Assembly (NCBI GenBank): GCA_019038735.1 | Contig: JAHOYW010000243.1 | Span: 1-10,238 of the forward strand | Length of the DNA: 10,238 bases | Reading direction: 5' to 3' | From: Victivallales bacterium | GTDB lineage: Bacteria > Verrucomicrobiota > Lentisphaeria > Victivallales > Victivallaceae | Shown: positions 1-6,500 of the stretch, one piece after another | Layout of the letters: each line of letters begins with the position of its first letter | Position numbering within the stretch: the stretch's first letter is position 1 | Translations under genes and position numbers: made by a program | The notes under the pieces: model-generated | Database searches by the model: none | The model's input: only the letters and a program-made list of their open reading frames with translations | What the model was told of the DNA's origin: nothing

Positions 1-505
1 GAATACAGAGAGTCGCGCCGTTGCCGTGGCGTTTGATGAATGCCGGGCTGGTCGGATCCCAAGCTGTATAGCCGCGAGCTTCAAATGTGCAACGCAGTCC
101 GCCTGATGGAAAACTTGAAGCGTCAGGTTCGCCGATAATCAGGTTTTTGCCTGAAAAACTCATAATTGCTTTGTCGCCTTCCGGATCGAGAAAGGAGTCA
201 TGTTTTTCAGCGGTCGCGCCAGTCAAAGGCTGGAACCAGTGAGTGAAATGTGTAACTCCACGGTCAAGAGCCCATTGTTTCATGCCGTGAGCAACATCAG
301 CCGCTAGCTCTGAATCAAAAGGAGTTTTGTTGTTGATTGTTGCTAACAATTTTGTCGCGGCGTCTTTCGGCAAATATGTGCGCATAGCTGCGGTGTTGAA
401 AACATCTTCACCATAAAAATCAGTTTTTGCCGGAGCGATGACTGGATTATGCTCTACACATTTCGATGCTATCATGTTGATAGCTTTTACTCGCTTATTG
501 CTCAT
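1..505 (-). CDS. glnN: Glutamine synthetase type III (GSIII), N-terminal part, cut by window edge
   Basis: This is the first 168 codons of a type III glutamine synthetase, which makes glutamine from glutamate, ammonium and ATP in the cytoplasm. The translation contains stretches typical of the GSIII N-terminal domain: [15 protein letters not shown] (about residues 38-52), [17 protein letters not shown] (about 91-107) and [14 protein letters not shown] followed by [13 protein letters not shown] (about 127-153). These are specific to GSIII and absent from the short GSI and GSII enzymes. GSIII proteins usually exceed 700 residues, so most of the catalytic domain lies outside the window. The ATG at 505-503 is preceded by AAAGGGA with a 7-base gap, a good ribosome binding site. 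The gene lies 210 bp downstream of sulP on the same strand, but it has its own sigma-54-type promoter and upstream repeats shared with gltB. Identity is very secure; only the missing remainder is unknown. Confidence 0.95.
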   Translation of the reverse strand, partial: MSNKRVKAINMIASKCVEHNPVIAPAKTDFYGEDVFNTAAMRTYLPKDAATKLLATINNKTPFDSELAADVAHGMKQWALDRGVTHFTHWFQPLTGATAEKHDSFLDPEGDKAIMSFSGKNLIIGEPDASSFPSGGLRCTFEARGYTAWDPTSPAFIKRHGNGATLCI

Positions 506-573
506 GGTAAAATCCCTTTTGCGGTTAATTGTTAATTTATGAAAATATGATTTTAATTTTAAATGAAGGTAAG

Positions 574-590
574 AGCAGAAACTATGCCAA
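574..590 (-). promoter_or_regulatory. Candidate sigma-54 (-24/-12) promoter of glnN
   Basis: The minus strand reads TTGGCATAGTTTCTGCT. GG at 588-587 and GC at 576-575 are separated by exactly 10 bases, the spacing required by RpoN. The left half matches the YTGGCA consensus, and the right half is CTGCT where TTGCW is ideal. The predicted start of transcription is near 563, leaving a leader of about 58 nt before the glnN ATG. The element matches the one upstream of gltB at 14 of 17 positions. A weaker sigma-70-like pair, TTGACT at 633-628 and TAAATT at 610-605 with a 17-bp gap, also lies upstream and could give basal transcription. Seen: motif and spacing. Inferred: function. Confidence 0.6.
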
Positions 591-642
591 CTTTTAAAAC
601 AATTAATTTAAACTGAAATTACAATATAGTCAAGAATGAAAA

Positions 643-656
643 CAACAAAAATGTAA
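643..656. promoter_or_regulatory. Putative enhancer-like operator A upstream of glnN
   Basis: The plus strand reads CAACAAAAATGTAA. It contains the 12-mer ACAAAAATGTAA, found exactly again at 687-698 and 3425-3436 and with one change at 3396-3407. The core ACA-AAAA-TGT is palindromic, but the outer two bases of the left arm are not. It lies about -80 to -93 from the predicted sigma-54 start of glnN, a usual place for an activator site. The binding protein is unknown, and the motif does not match the enteric NtrC consensus. Confidence 0.45.
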
Positions 657-684
657 TTTGCAAGAAAGTTCTTATTATGAAAAC

Positions 685-698
685 TAACAAAAATGTAA
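685..698. promoter_or_regulatory. Putative enhancer-like operator B upstream of glnN
   Basis: The plus strand reads TAACAAAAATGTAA, one base short of the full palindrome TTACA-N4-TGTAA. Its centre is 42 bp, about four helical turns, from that of operator A, so both would face the same side of the DNA. It lies about -122 to -135 from the predicted glnN start and begins 17 bp from the sulP stop codon. Part of it overlaps a possible weak terminator of sulP, which is an alternative reading of the symmetry. Confidence 0.42.
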
Positions 699-707
699 CA
701 ACTTACA
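689..707 (-). terminator. Possible weak intrinsic terminator of sulP
   Basis: Directly after the sulP stop the minus strand reads TGTAA-GTTG-TTACA followed by five Ts. The 5-bp stem is mostly A-T, so it would be weak. It coincides with the repeated regulatory motif, and the two explanations compete. No stronger terminator separates sulP from glnN, so some read-through is possible. Confidence 0.25.
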
Positions 708-715
708 CTAGAGTA

Positions 716-2281
716 TTAAGCAAGGCGGTCAGTGGCAATATGCCAATCACGCAAATCTTCATAAACTTTTACGTCAATCATGTCGCCTGCAGTATTCAAT
801 AACTTAGCACATTCCGGACTAAGGTCAACTAGATGTAATGTTTTACCTAATCTAGTATAGCGTTCAGCCAGGGCGTTGATTGCCTCGATTCCTGAATGGT
901 CATGTACTCGTGAATAATGAAAGTCAATAATTACATCATCTGGATCATCAGCAGGGTTAAACAATTCTGAGAAGTTGCGGGCAGAACCGAAAAATAACTG
1001 TCCACTTAAATGATACACTTTTGAACCTTTCTGGTCGGTTTCCGCGTGAAATTCGATCTGGCTACCTTTTTTCCAGGCAAAAACCAAAGCGGAAACAATT
1101 ACTCCGACCAATACAGCTATGGCTAAATCAGCAAATACGGTAATCATTGATACCAGAACGATTATAAAAGCATCAGAACGTGGAATTTTTTTCATAATAC
1201 GCAGGCTGGTCCATTCGAAAGTGCTGATTACGACAATGAACATCACCCCGACTAAAGCCGCTACTGGAATAATCTCAATAAAGCTTGAACCGATCATAAC
1301 AAAGCTAATCAAGGCGACAGCGGCGGTAATTCCTGAGAGACGGTTGCGACCGCCGGATTTAATATTAATCATACTCTGTCCAATCATTGCACAACCGCCC
1401 ATGGCAGAGAAAAATCCACAAATTACATTTGCCGCTCCCTGTCCGAGACATTCACGATTGCCTTTCCCGCGAGTTTCCGTCAATTCATCAATCAAGGTCA
1501 AGGTCAGTAGTGATTCAATCAGGCCTACTGACGCGGCCAGCACGGAATAAGGTAGAATTATTTTCAAAGTGTGCAAATTGAAAGGGACTTGCGGCATATG
1601 AAACACCGGTAAGCCTCCTTTGAGGCTGGAAATATTCGGATCAATCATTTTTACAAAATCCATAACTGTACGGCAGTGGTGAATATTGCTTGAAGCTAGT
1701 CCGATGGCTATTAAAGTAACAAGAATAATCGCCACCAGTGAAGCAGGTACCGCTTTACTGAATTTCGGCAGAAAAAAGCAGATTGCTATGGTCAGCATTA
1801 CTAGAGCTAACATTACCCACAAATCAGTTCCGACCATCCAAGTGGCATCGGCTCCGACTCCATTTTTGAACTGCCCTAATTGTGCCATGAAAATCACAAT
1901 TGCTAAACCATTCACAAAACCCAACATAACTGGATGTGGAATCAGACGCACAAATTTTCCCAGTTTGAGTATTCCGGCTAGTAACTGAAAGACTCCCATT
2001 AATACTACTGCGGCAAAAAGATATTCCACTCCATGTCTGAATACCAGCGAAGCTAATACCACTGCAATCGCGCCGGTAGCGCCCGAGATCATTCCCGGAC
2101 GACCTCCAAGTACTGCCGTTACCAAGCCGACAATAAATGCGGCATGAAGTCCGGTCATAGGTGAAATTCCACAGACAAAAGCAAAGGCTATTGCTTCCGG
2201 CACCAATGCCAAAGCGACCGTCAATCCGGATAATAAATCATTTTTTACAGCATTAAATTTTGATTTGATAACATTAACCAT
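716..2281 (-). CDS. SulP family inorganic anion transporter with C-terminal STAS domain
   Basis: This is an inner-membrane permease of the SulP/SLC26 family, 521 residues from the start chosen here. A short basic N-terminus is followed by the family's first helices: LTVALALVPEAIAFAF at about residues 20-35, then ISPMTGLHAAFIVGL and LGGRPGMISGATGAIA (about 39-72). Many hydrophobic helices follow up to about residue 403. The tail (about 420-521) is a cytoplasmic STAS domain with the conserved loop DHSGIEAINALAERY near residue 461. The substrate (sulfate, bicarbonate or another anion) cannot be told from sequence. The Met at 2281 has AAGGAG 13 bases upstream and leaves a normal short tail before helix 1. 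An in-frame ATG at 2326 would add 15 residues but has no properly spaced ribosome binding site. The gene is divergent from the EFR1 gene and lies upstream of glnN. Confidence 0.9.
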   Translation of the reverse strand: MVNVIKSKFNAVKNDLLSGLTVALALVPEAIAFAFVCGISPMTGLHAAFIVGLVTAVLGGRPGMISGATGAIAVVLASLVFRHGVEYLFAAVVLMGVFQLLAGILKLGKFVRLIPHPVMLGFVNGLAIVIFMAQLGQFKNGVGADATWMVGTDLWVMLALVMLTIAICFFLPKFSKAVPASLVAIILVTLIAIGLASSNIHHCRTVMDFVKMIDPNISSLKGGLPVFHMPQVPFNLHTLKIILPYSVLAASVGLIESLLTLTLIDELTETRGKGNRECLGQGAANVICGFFSAMGGCAMIGQSMINIKSGGRNRLSGITAAVALISFVMIGSSFIEIIPVAALVGVMFIVVISTFEWTSLRIMKKIPRSDAFIIVLVSMITVFADLAIAVLVGVIVSALVFAWKKGSQIEFHAETDQKGSKVYHLSGQLFFGSARNFSELFNPADDPDDVIIDFHYSRVHDHSGIEAINALAERYTRLGKTLHLVDLSPECAKLLNTAGDMIDVKVYEDLRDWHIATDRLA

Positions 2282-2326
2282 TAGTTTTACATTGCTCCTT
2301 AAGTTTTGCAAAAAAAAAGAAACCAT

Positions 2327-2346
2327 CCTGAAATAAAATATTCAGG
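2327..2346. repeat. Inverted repeat in the sulP leader
   Basis: CCTGAA and TTCAGG are perfect 6-bp arms around an 8-bp AT-only centre. The repeat touches the upstream alternative ATG of sulP at 2326. It could be an operator or an mRNA hairpin affecting translation. Chance is possible for arms this short. Confidence 0.3.
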
Positions 2347-2442
2347 AAAGTCCCTATAGAGTATTTATATTTATTTAATATTGAGCACTTAGCTCATTAA
2401 AATCAGATTCAATTATGATTTATAAACAATAGCACAAATAAG

Positions 2443-2465
2443 GCTTTTTCCCAGTTAGAAAAAGC
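2443..2465. repeat. Inverted repeat in the sulP/EFR1 divergent region
   Basis: GCTTTTTC (2443-2450) and GAAAAAGC (2458-2465) are perfect 8-bp arms around a 7-bp centre. Both flanking genes read away from this point, so a terminator role is not expected. The run next to it on the plus strand is A, not T. An operator for one or both divergent genes is possible. A further 5-bp repeat, TGAGC-N5-GCTCA, lies at 2382-2396. Nothing identifies the binding protein. Confidence 0.35.
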
Positions 2466-2521
2466 AAAAAAACGCCAATTAGTGATTTTTTGCAGGGAGT
2501 GAATAAAAAATGGTCGCTAAA

Positions 2522-2554
2522 GCTTCCCGAAGCACCGCCTGAAGGCGGAACTAC
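2522..2554 (-). repeat. REP-like palindromic element with GTAG tetranucleotide
   Basis: The minus strand begins GTAG (2554-2551), then TT, then a strong G+C hairpin CCGCC-TTCA-GGCGG (2548-2535). A small second hairpin, GCTT-CGGG-AAGC, follows at 2533-2522. A GTAG or GGAG tetranucleotide 5' of a short G+C-rich palindrome is the known layout of REP sequences recognised by RAYT (TnpA-REP) transposases. The element is much richer in G+C than the DNA around it, which suits a mobile intergenic repeat. Only one copy is in the window and no RAYT gene is present, so family membership is inferred. Confidence 0.45.
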
Positions 2555-2565
2555 AAACATGTTAT

Positions 2566-2594
2566 TTGACAAGTCAACACGCACAACTTACATT
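2566..2594 (+). promoter_or_regulatory. Possible sigma-70 promoter of the EFR1 gene
   Basis: A perfect -35 box TTGACA (2566-2571) is followed after 17 bp by TACATT (2589-2594), a 4-of-6 match to the -10 consensus. AT-rich TAATAT and TATAAA further downstream are spaced too far. The -35 box lies inside a short inverted repeat, TTGAC-AA-GTCAA, and the -10 region inside ACATT-N6-AATGT (2590-2605). Either could be an operator. Confidence 0.4.
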
Positions 2595-2631
2595 AATATA
2601 AATGTTTAAAACGGAAAACAGGAGATAGGGA

Positions 2632-3387
2632 ATGAAAATATTTTATTTTACTTCAACTGGTAATGGTTTAGCTCTTGCCAAAGAAATTGGCGGCGAACTG
2701 TATTCGATTCCGCAGGCGCTCAAGGGAAAACAATTTGAATTTGAAGATGATGAAATAGGGATTGTGTTTCCTTGTTATTACTTTGGTGCTCCAAGTATTG
2801 TTGAAGAATTTCTTTGTAAAGTAAAACTGAAGGCTGATTATATTTACGCGATAATGTCATACGGCAATATATCCGCAGGTGCTTTGTGCGAATTTAATAA
2901 AATAGCTAAAGAAAAGGGCATAAAGATTTCTTACCTTAATGAGATATTGATGGTGGATAATTATTTGCCTATATATAATATGGATAGGCAAATTGCCAAA
3001 GAACCGGCAAAACAGATTGAAAAAAATCTGAGTAAAATAATATCTGATATCAAGGAAAGAAAACAATATATTAAAAAAACATGCTTCTGCAAAAAAATAT
3101 TTTCAGTGTTTGCCCAAAAAATGCATGCTGTATTTGTTAATGGAAATGTAGATAAACGCTTTAGAGTCGAAAGCAGTTGTAATGCTTGTGGCATTTGCGA
3201 AAAAGTCTGTCCTGTAGATAATATAAAAATGAACGATAAGCCTGAATTTTCCCACCATTGCATCGAATGTCTTGCCTGTACTCACAATTGCCCGCAAAAC
3301 TCCATAAGGGTAAAATGGGAAAGAAGCAGAACCAGATTTATAAATAAAAACGTCAGTGTAAATGAAATAATTAAGGCTAATAAATAG
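2632..3387 (+). CDS. EFR1-type flavodoxin/ferredoxin fusion protein
   Basis: This is a cytoplasmic electron-transfer protein of 251 residues, the usual size for EFR1-type ferredoxins. The N-terminus carries a flavodoxin-like half with the FMN phosphate loop TSTGNG at residues 7-12 and FPCYYFGAPS (about 46-55). The C-terminus has two [4Fe-4S] motifs: C183-x2-C186-x2-C189-x3-C193-P and C210-x2-C213-x2-C216-x3-C220-P. The middle (about 120-180) is lysine-rich and unremarkable. The start has AGGAG seven bases upstream. The redox partner is unknown. The gene sits 158 bp before gltB on the same strand, but each has its own promoter signals, so a shared operon is unlikely. Seven of its eight arginine codons are AGA or AGG and isoleucine ATA is frequent, whereas gltB favours CGT and ATT/ATC. 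This suggests either low expression or acquisition from elsewhere. Confidence 0.85.
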   Translation: MKIFYFTSTGNGLALAKEIGGELYSIPQALKGKQFEFEDDEIGIVFPCYYFGAPSIVEEFLCKVKLKADYIYAIMSYGNISAGALCEFNKIAKEKGIKISYLNEILMVDNYLPIYNMDRQIAKEPAKQIEKNLSKIISDIKERKQYIKKTCFCKKIFSVFAQKMHAVFVNGNVDKRFRVESSCNACGICEKVCPVDNIKMNDKPEFSHHCIECLACTHNCPQNSIRVKWERSRTRFINKNVSVNEIIKANK

Positions 3388-3393
3388 TTTTTG

Positions 3394-3407
3394 TTACAAA
3401 TATGTAA
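3394..3407. promoter_or_regulatory. Putative enhancer-like operator C upstream of gltB
   Basis: TTACA-AATA-TGTAA is a perfect 5+5 palindrome seven bases after the EFR1 stop codon. It lies about -112 to -99 from the predicted gltB sigma-54 start. It differs by one central base from the 12-mer repeated at operators A, B and D. Followed by TATTTTG, it could also act as a feeble terminator for the EFR1 gene. Confidence 0.45.
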
Positions 3408-3422
3408 TATTTTGTAAGTTTT

Positions 3423-3436
3423 TTACAAAAATGTAA
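3423..3436. promoter_or_regulatory. Putative enhancer-like operator D upstream of gltB
   Basis: TTACA-AAAA-TGTAA is a perfect 5+5 palindrome that contains the exact 12-mer ACAAAAATGTAA found twice upstream of glnN. It lies about -83 to -70 from the predicted gltB start, centred 29 bp from operator C. A further half-site TGTAA at 3413-3417 forms TGTAA-N5-TTACA with it. Confidence 0.5.
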
Positions 3437-3471
3437 TAAAAATAGGCTGTTTTGGTTTTTTTTGGGCTTGC

Positions 3472-3500
3472 TTGACATTTGGCACGCTTTCTGCTAATAT
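3472..3500 (+). promoter_or_regulatory. Sigma-70 promoter of gltBD, overlapping the sigma-54 element
   Basis: A perfect -35 TTGACA (3472-3477), a 17-bp gap and TAATAT (3495-3500), preceded by TGC as an extended -10, make a strong housekeeping promoter. Transcription would start near 3507, with a leader of about 39 nt. It shares bases with the -24/-12 element, so the two RNA polymerase forms could not bind together. Confidence 0.6.
3479..3495 (+). promoter_or_regulatory. Candidate sigma-54 (-24/-12) promoter of gltBD
   Basis: The plus strand reads TTGGCACGCTTTCTGCT. It matches the YTGGCACG half of the RpoN consensus perfectly. GG (3481-3482) and GC (3493-3494) are exactly 10 bp apart, and CTGCT replaces the ideal TTGCW. 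The predicted start is near 3506. Fourteen of the 17 bases are the same as in the glnN element. The two palindromic operators upstream fit an enhancer-binding activator. Function is inferred, since the same DNA also fits a sigma-70 promoter. Confidence 0.62.
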
Positions 3501-3545
3501 AATCCTGCACTAATAAAACATATTGACTATTAAGGATATAAAAAT

Positions 3546-6500
3546 ATGAAAATTAATGAAAAGCGACAATATTTTCCGAAGCCGGTAGCGGATCAGGGAT
3601 TGTACAGTTTTGACAATGAGCATGATGCTTGCGGAGTTGGATTGGTAGCTGATTTAAAGAATAAGCCAAGTCACCGCATTGTTGAAATGGGATTAACTAT
3701 ACTTAAACGTCTGACGCATCGCGGCGCGGTCGGCAGTGATCCGGAAACTGGTGACGGAGCTGGATTATTAATGTCCATGCCTGACGAATTTTTTCGTCGC
3801 GAACTAGGCGATGAACTTCCTGAAGCCGGTCGCTATGGTGTGGCAATGATTTTTGGCGCTGTCGGACAGGAAACGAAAATTGAAAAAATCATTAACTCTG
3901 AGAATTGTCAGCTTATAAAATGGCGTACAGTACCGGTTTGCCCGGAGAAAATCGGCGAAACTGCCGGAAAAAACTGTCCGCTTATTCGTCAGCTTTTTAT
4001 TTCTTGCGATACTATCGAAGATCAGAGTCTTCTGGAACGTAAATTATTTGTATTACGCCGTTTGATCGAGAAGAAAGTATCTGAGTGTTATATCTGCAGT
4101 TTTTCGAGCCGCAGTATAGTTTACAAAGGACTTCTGCTGGCTGGACAAGTAGAGAATTTTTATGTGGATCTGGCTTCAAAATATTTTAAATCAACTTTAG
4201 CACTGGTTCATCAGCGTTACAGTACAAATACTTTTCCGACCTGGGAATTAGCACATCCATTTCGTTATCTGGCGCATAATGGTGAAATCAATACTCTGCG
4301 TGGCAATTTAAACCATCTGCGTGGTCGTGAACCGCATTTAGTCAGCGAGCTTCTAGGCGATGATTTGCCGAAAGTTCTGCCTTTGATTATGGAAGGACAA
4401 AGCGATTCGGCTTGTCTGGATAATATGTTTGAGCTTTTGGTTTCCTGCGGTCGTGATTTGAAACATTCAATGTTGATGTTGATGCCGCAAGCCTGGGGCG
4501 ATAAATATTATATGGGTCGTGATGTTCGTGCGTTTTTTGAATATCACTCGGCTCTGATGGAACCATGGGACGGTCCGGCGGCGGTGGCTTTTTCAGACGG
4601 AATCAACGCCGGAGCGATGCTTGACCGTAATGGTTTGCGTCCGGCGCGTTATACTTTGAGTTCAGATAACATTTTTGTCTTGTCATCGGAAACCGGGGTT
4701 TTGGATATAAACGCTGAGACTGTTGTCAAAAGAGGTCGTTTACGTCCTGGTGAAATAATTTATTGCGATATGGAAAATAATCGTTTGGTTTATGATGGCG
4801 AGATCAAAAATTTAGCGGCTCGTCGTCAACCTTACCGTCGCTGGGTCGAAGAAAACAAGATTTCGGTGCATGGTTTGTTTAGCATGATTAGTGCTTCTGA
4901 CCTTTCGCGCAAGCTATTTAAGGAGCAACGTTTATTTGCTTACAGTCGTGAAGATATTGAAATGATTATCACGCCTATGGCGGCGACTGGAAGTGAGTCA
5001 CTTGGTTCAATGGGTAATGATGCGGCTTTAGCGGTATTATCTGATAAAACTCAACTTTTATTTAATTATTTCAAGCAATTATTCGCGCAAGTTACCAATC
5101 CGCCAATTGATCCGATTCGTGAAGCATTGGTAATGAGCTTGACTACTTATATAGGTAATAATGCCAATATTTTAGATGAATCCGCGGATCACGCGCGTCT
5201 GATAAAGTTGCCACGTCCAGTCCTGACCGATGGTGAGTTGAAGAGCTTACAGCAAATCAAGCTGGATGACTTTCAAAGTCAGGTCTTGCCGATGGCATTT
5301 GGCGTGAGTGATGAAGACTGCAGTCTGGAAAAAGCTTTGAAAAATTTGGCTGAATCCGCGGTAAAAGCGGCTAAGTCAGGTTGCCGGATATTGATTTTGA
5401 GTGATAGGGATTTAGGTGAAAATAATGTTCCTATTCCGTCTTTGCTGGCGACTGTTACAGTTAATAAAGCTCTAATTGAAACTGGATTGCGTCCTGAAAT
5501 TGGTTTGATTGTTCAATCCGGCGAGCTTCGTGAAATCATGCATTTTGCTTTGCTGCTTGGTTTTGGAGCGACCGCGATTAATCCTTATTTGGCTCTGGCG
5601 AGTGTGAGTGCTTTGGCAGAAGAGGGCAATATTGAAGTCGATAATGTGACCGCGACCGCCAATTATATCAAAGCGGTGGATAAAGGTCTTTTGAAAGTTA
5701 TTTCCAAAATGGGTATTTCTACTTTACGCAGTTATCGTTCGGCGCAGATATTTGAAGCGGTCGGTTTGTCCAGTGAATTTATAAATAAATATTTTCCCGG
5801 TGCGGTCAGCAGAATTGGCGGAATCGGCATCAAGGAAATTGCCGCCGAAGCAAGAGAACGCTATGCTTTAGCCCATGAGGAATCAGAATTACTATCATTC
5901 GGCGGTCAATATCGTTACCGTAGCAGTGGCGAACATCATTTATGGACACCGGACAGTTTGTCTACATTTCGTCAAGCGGTGCAGCTTAATGATTCAGATA
6001 AATTCAAAGAATATACAAATCTAATCGACGATCAATCAGAACGTTTATGTACTTTGCGCGGACTGTTTGAATTTGCTCCGGTACGCTCTGTTCCTTTGGA
6101 TGAAGTCGAAAGTGCGGAATCCATCATCAGCCGTTTTGTTTCCGGCGCGATGTCGCTTGGTTCTTTGAGCCCCGAAGCACATGAAACTATAGCGGTCGCG
6201 ATGAATAATCTTGGCGCGATGAGTAACAGCGGGGAGGGCGGCGAAGACCCTGAACGTTATCAGCCCGGTCCGAATGGCGAAAACCGTATGAGCGCGATCA
6301 AGCAGATTGCCAGCGGTCGTTTTGGTGTGACTATTGATTATCTGCGCCACGCCAAAGAGTTGCAGATAAAAATGGCTCAGGGCGCGAAACCTGGTGAGGG
6401 CGGACAATTACCCGGTCATAAAGTTGATAAATTTATCGCCCGTATCCGTCATTCAATGCCTAATGTGAGTTTAATCTCGCCACCACCGCATCATGATATT

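Noticed and set aside
619..632. A third possible operator upstream of glnN (TTACA-ATAT-AGTCA).
   Set aside because: The right arm differs at three of five positions from TGTAA and overlaps a weak -35-like TTGACT. It is too degenerate to list as a site.
1119..1550. 143-codon plus-strand open frame opposite sulP.
   Set aside because: It is antisense to a well-supported membrane transporter gene, has a composition set by the opposite strand, and shows no recognisable family features.
2458..2478. Sigma-54-like sequence on the minus strand upstream of sulP (TTGGC, then a T7 run, then GCT).
   Set aside because: The GG-to-GC gap is 9 bp rather than the strictly required 10, and no copy of the repeated operator lies upstream. 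It could be a decayed site, but the present spacing argues against function.
3388..3545. GlnR/TnrA-type site (TGTNA-N7-TNACA) upstream of gltB.
   Set aside because: The closest match, TGTAA-N5-TTACA at 3413-3427, has a 5-bp rather than a 7-bp gap, so it does not fit that consensus.
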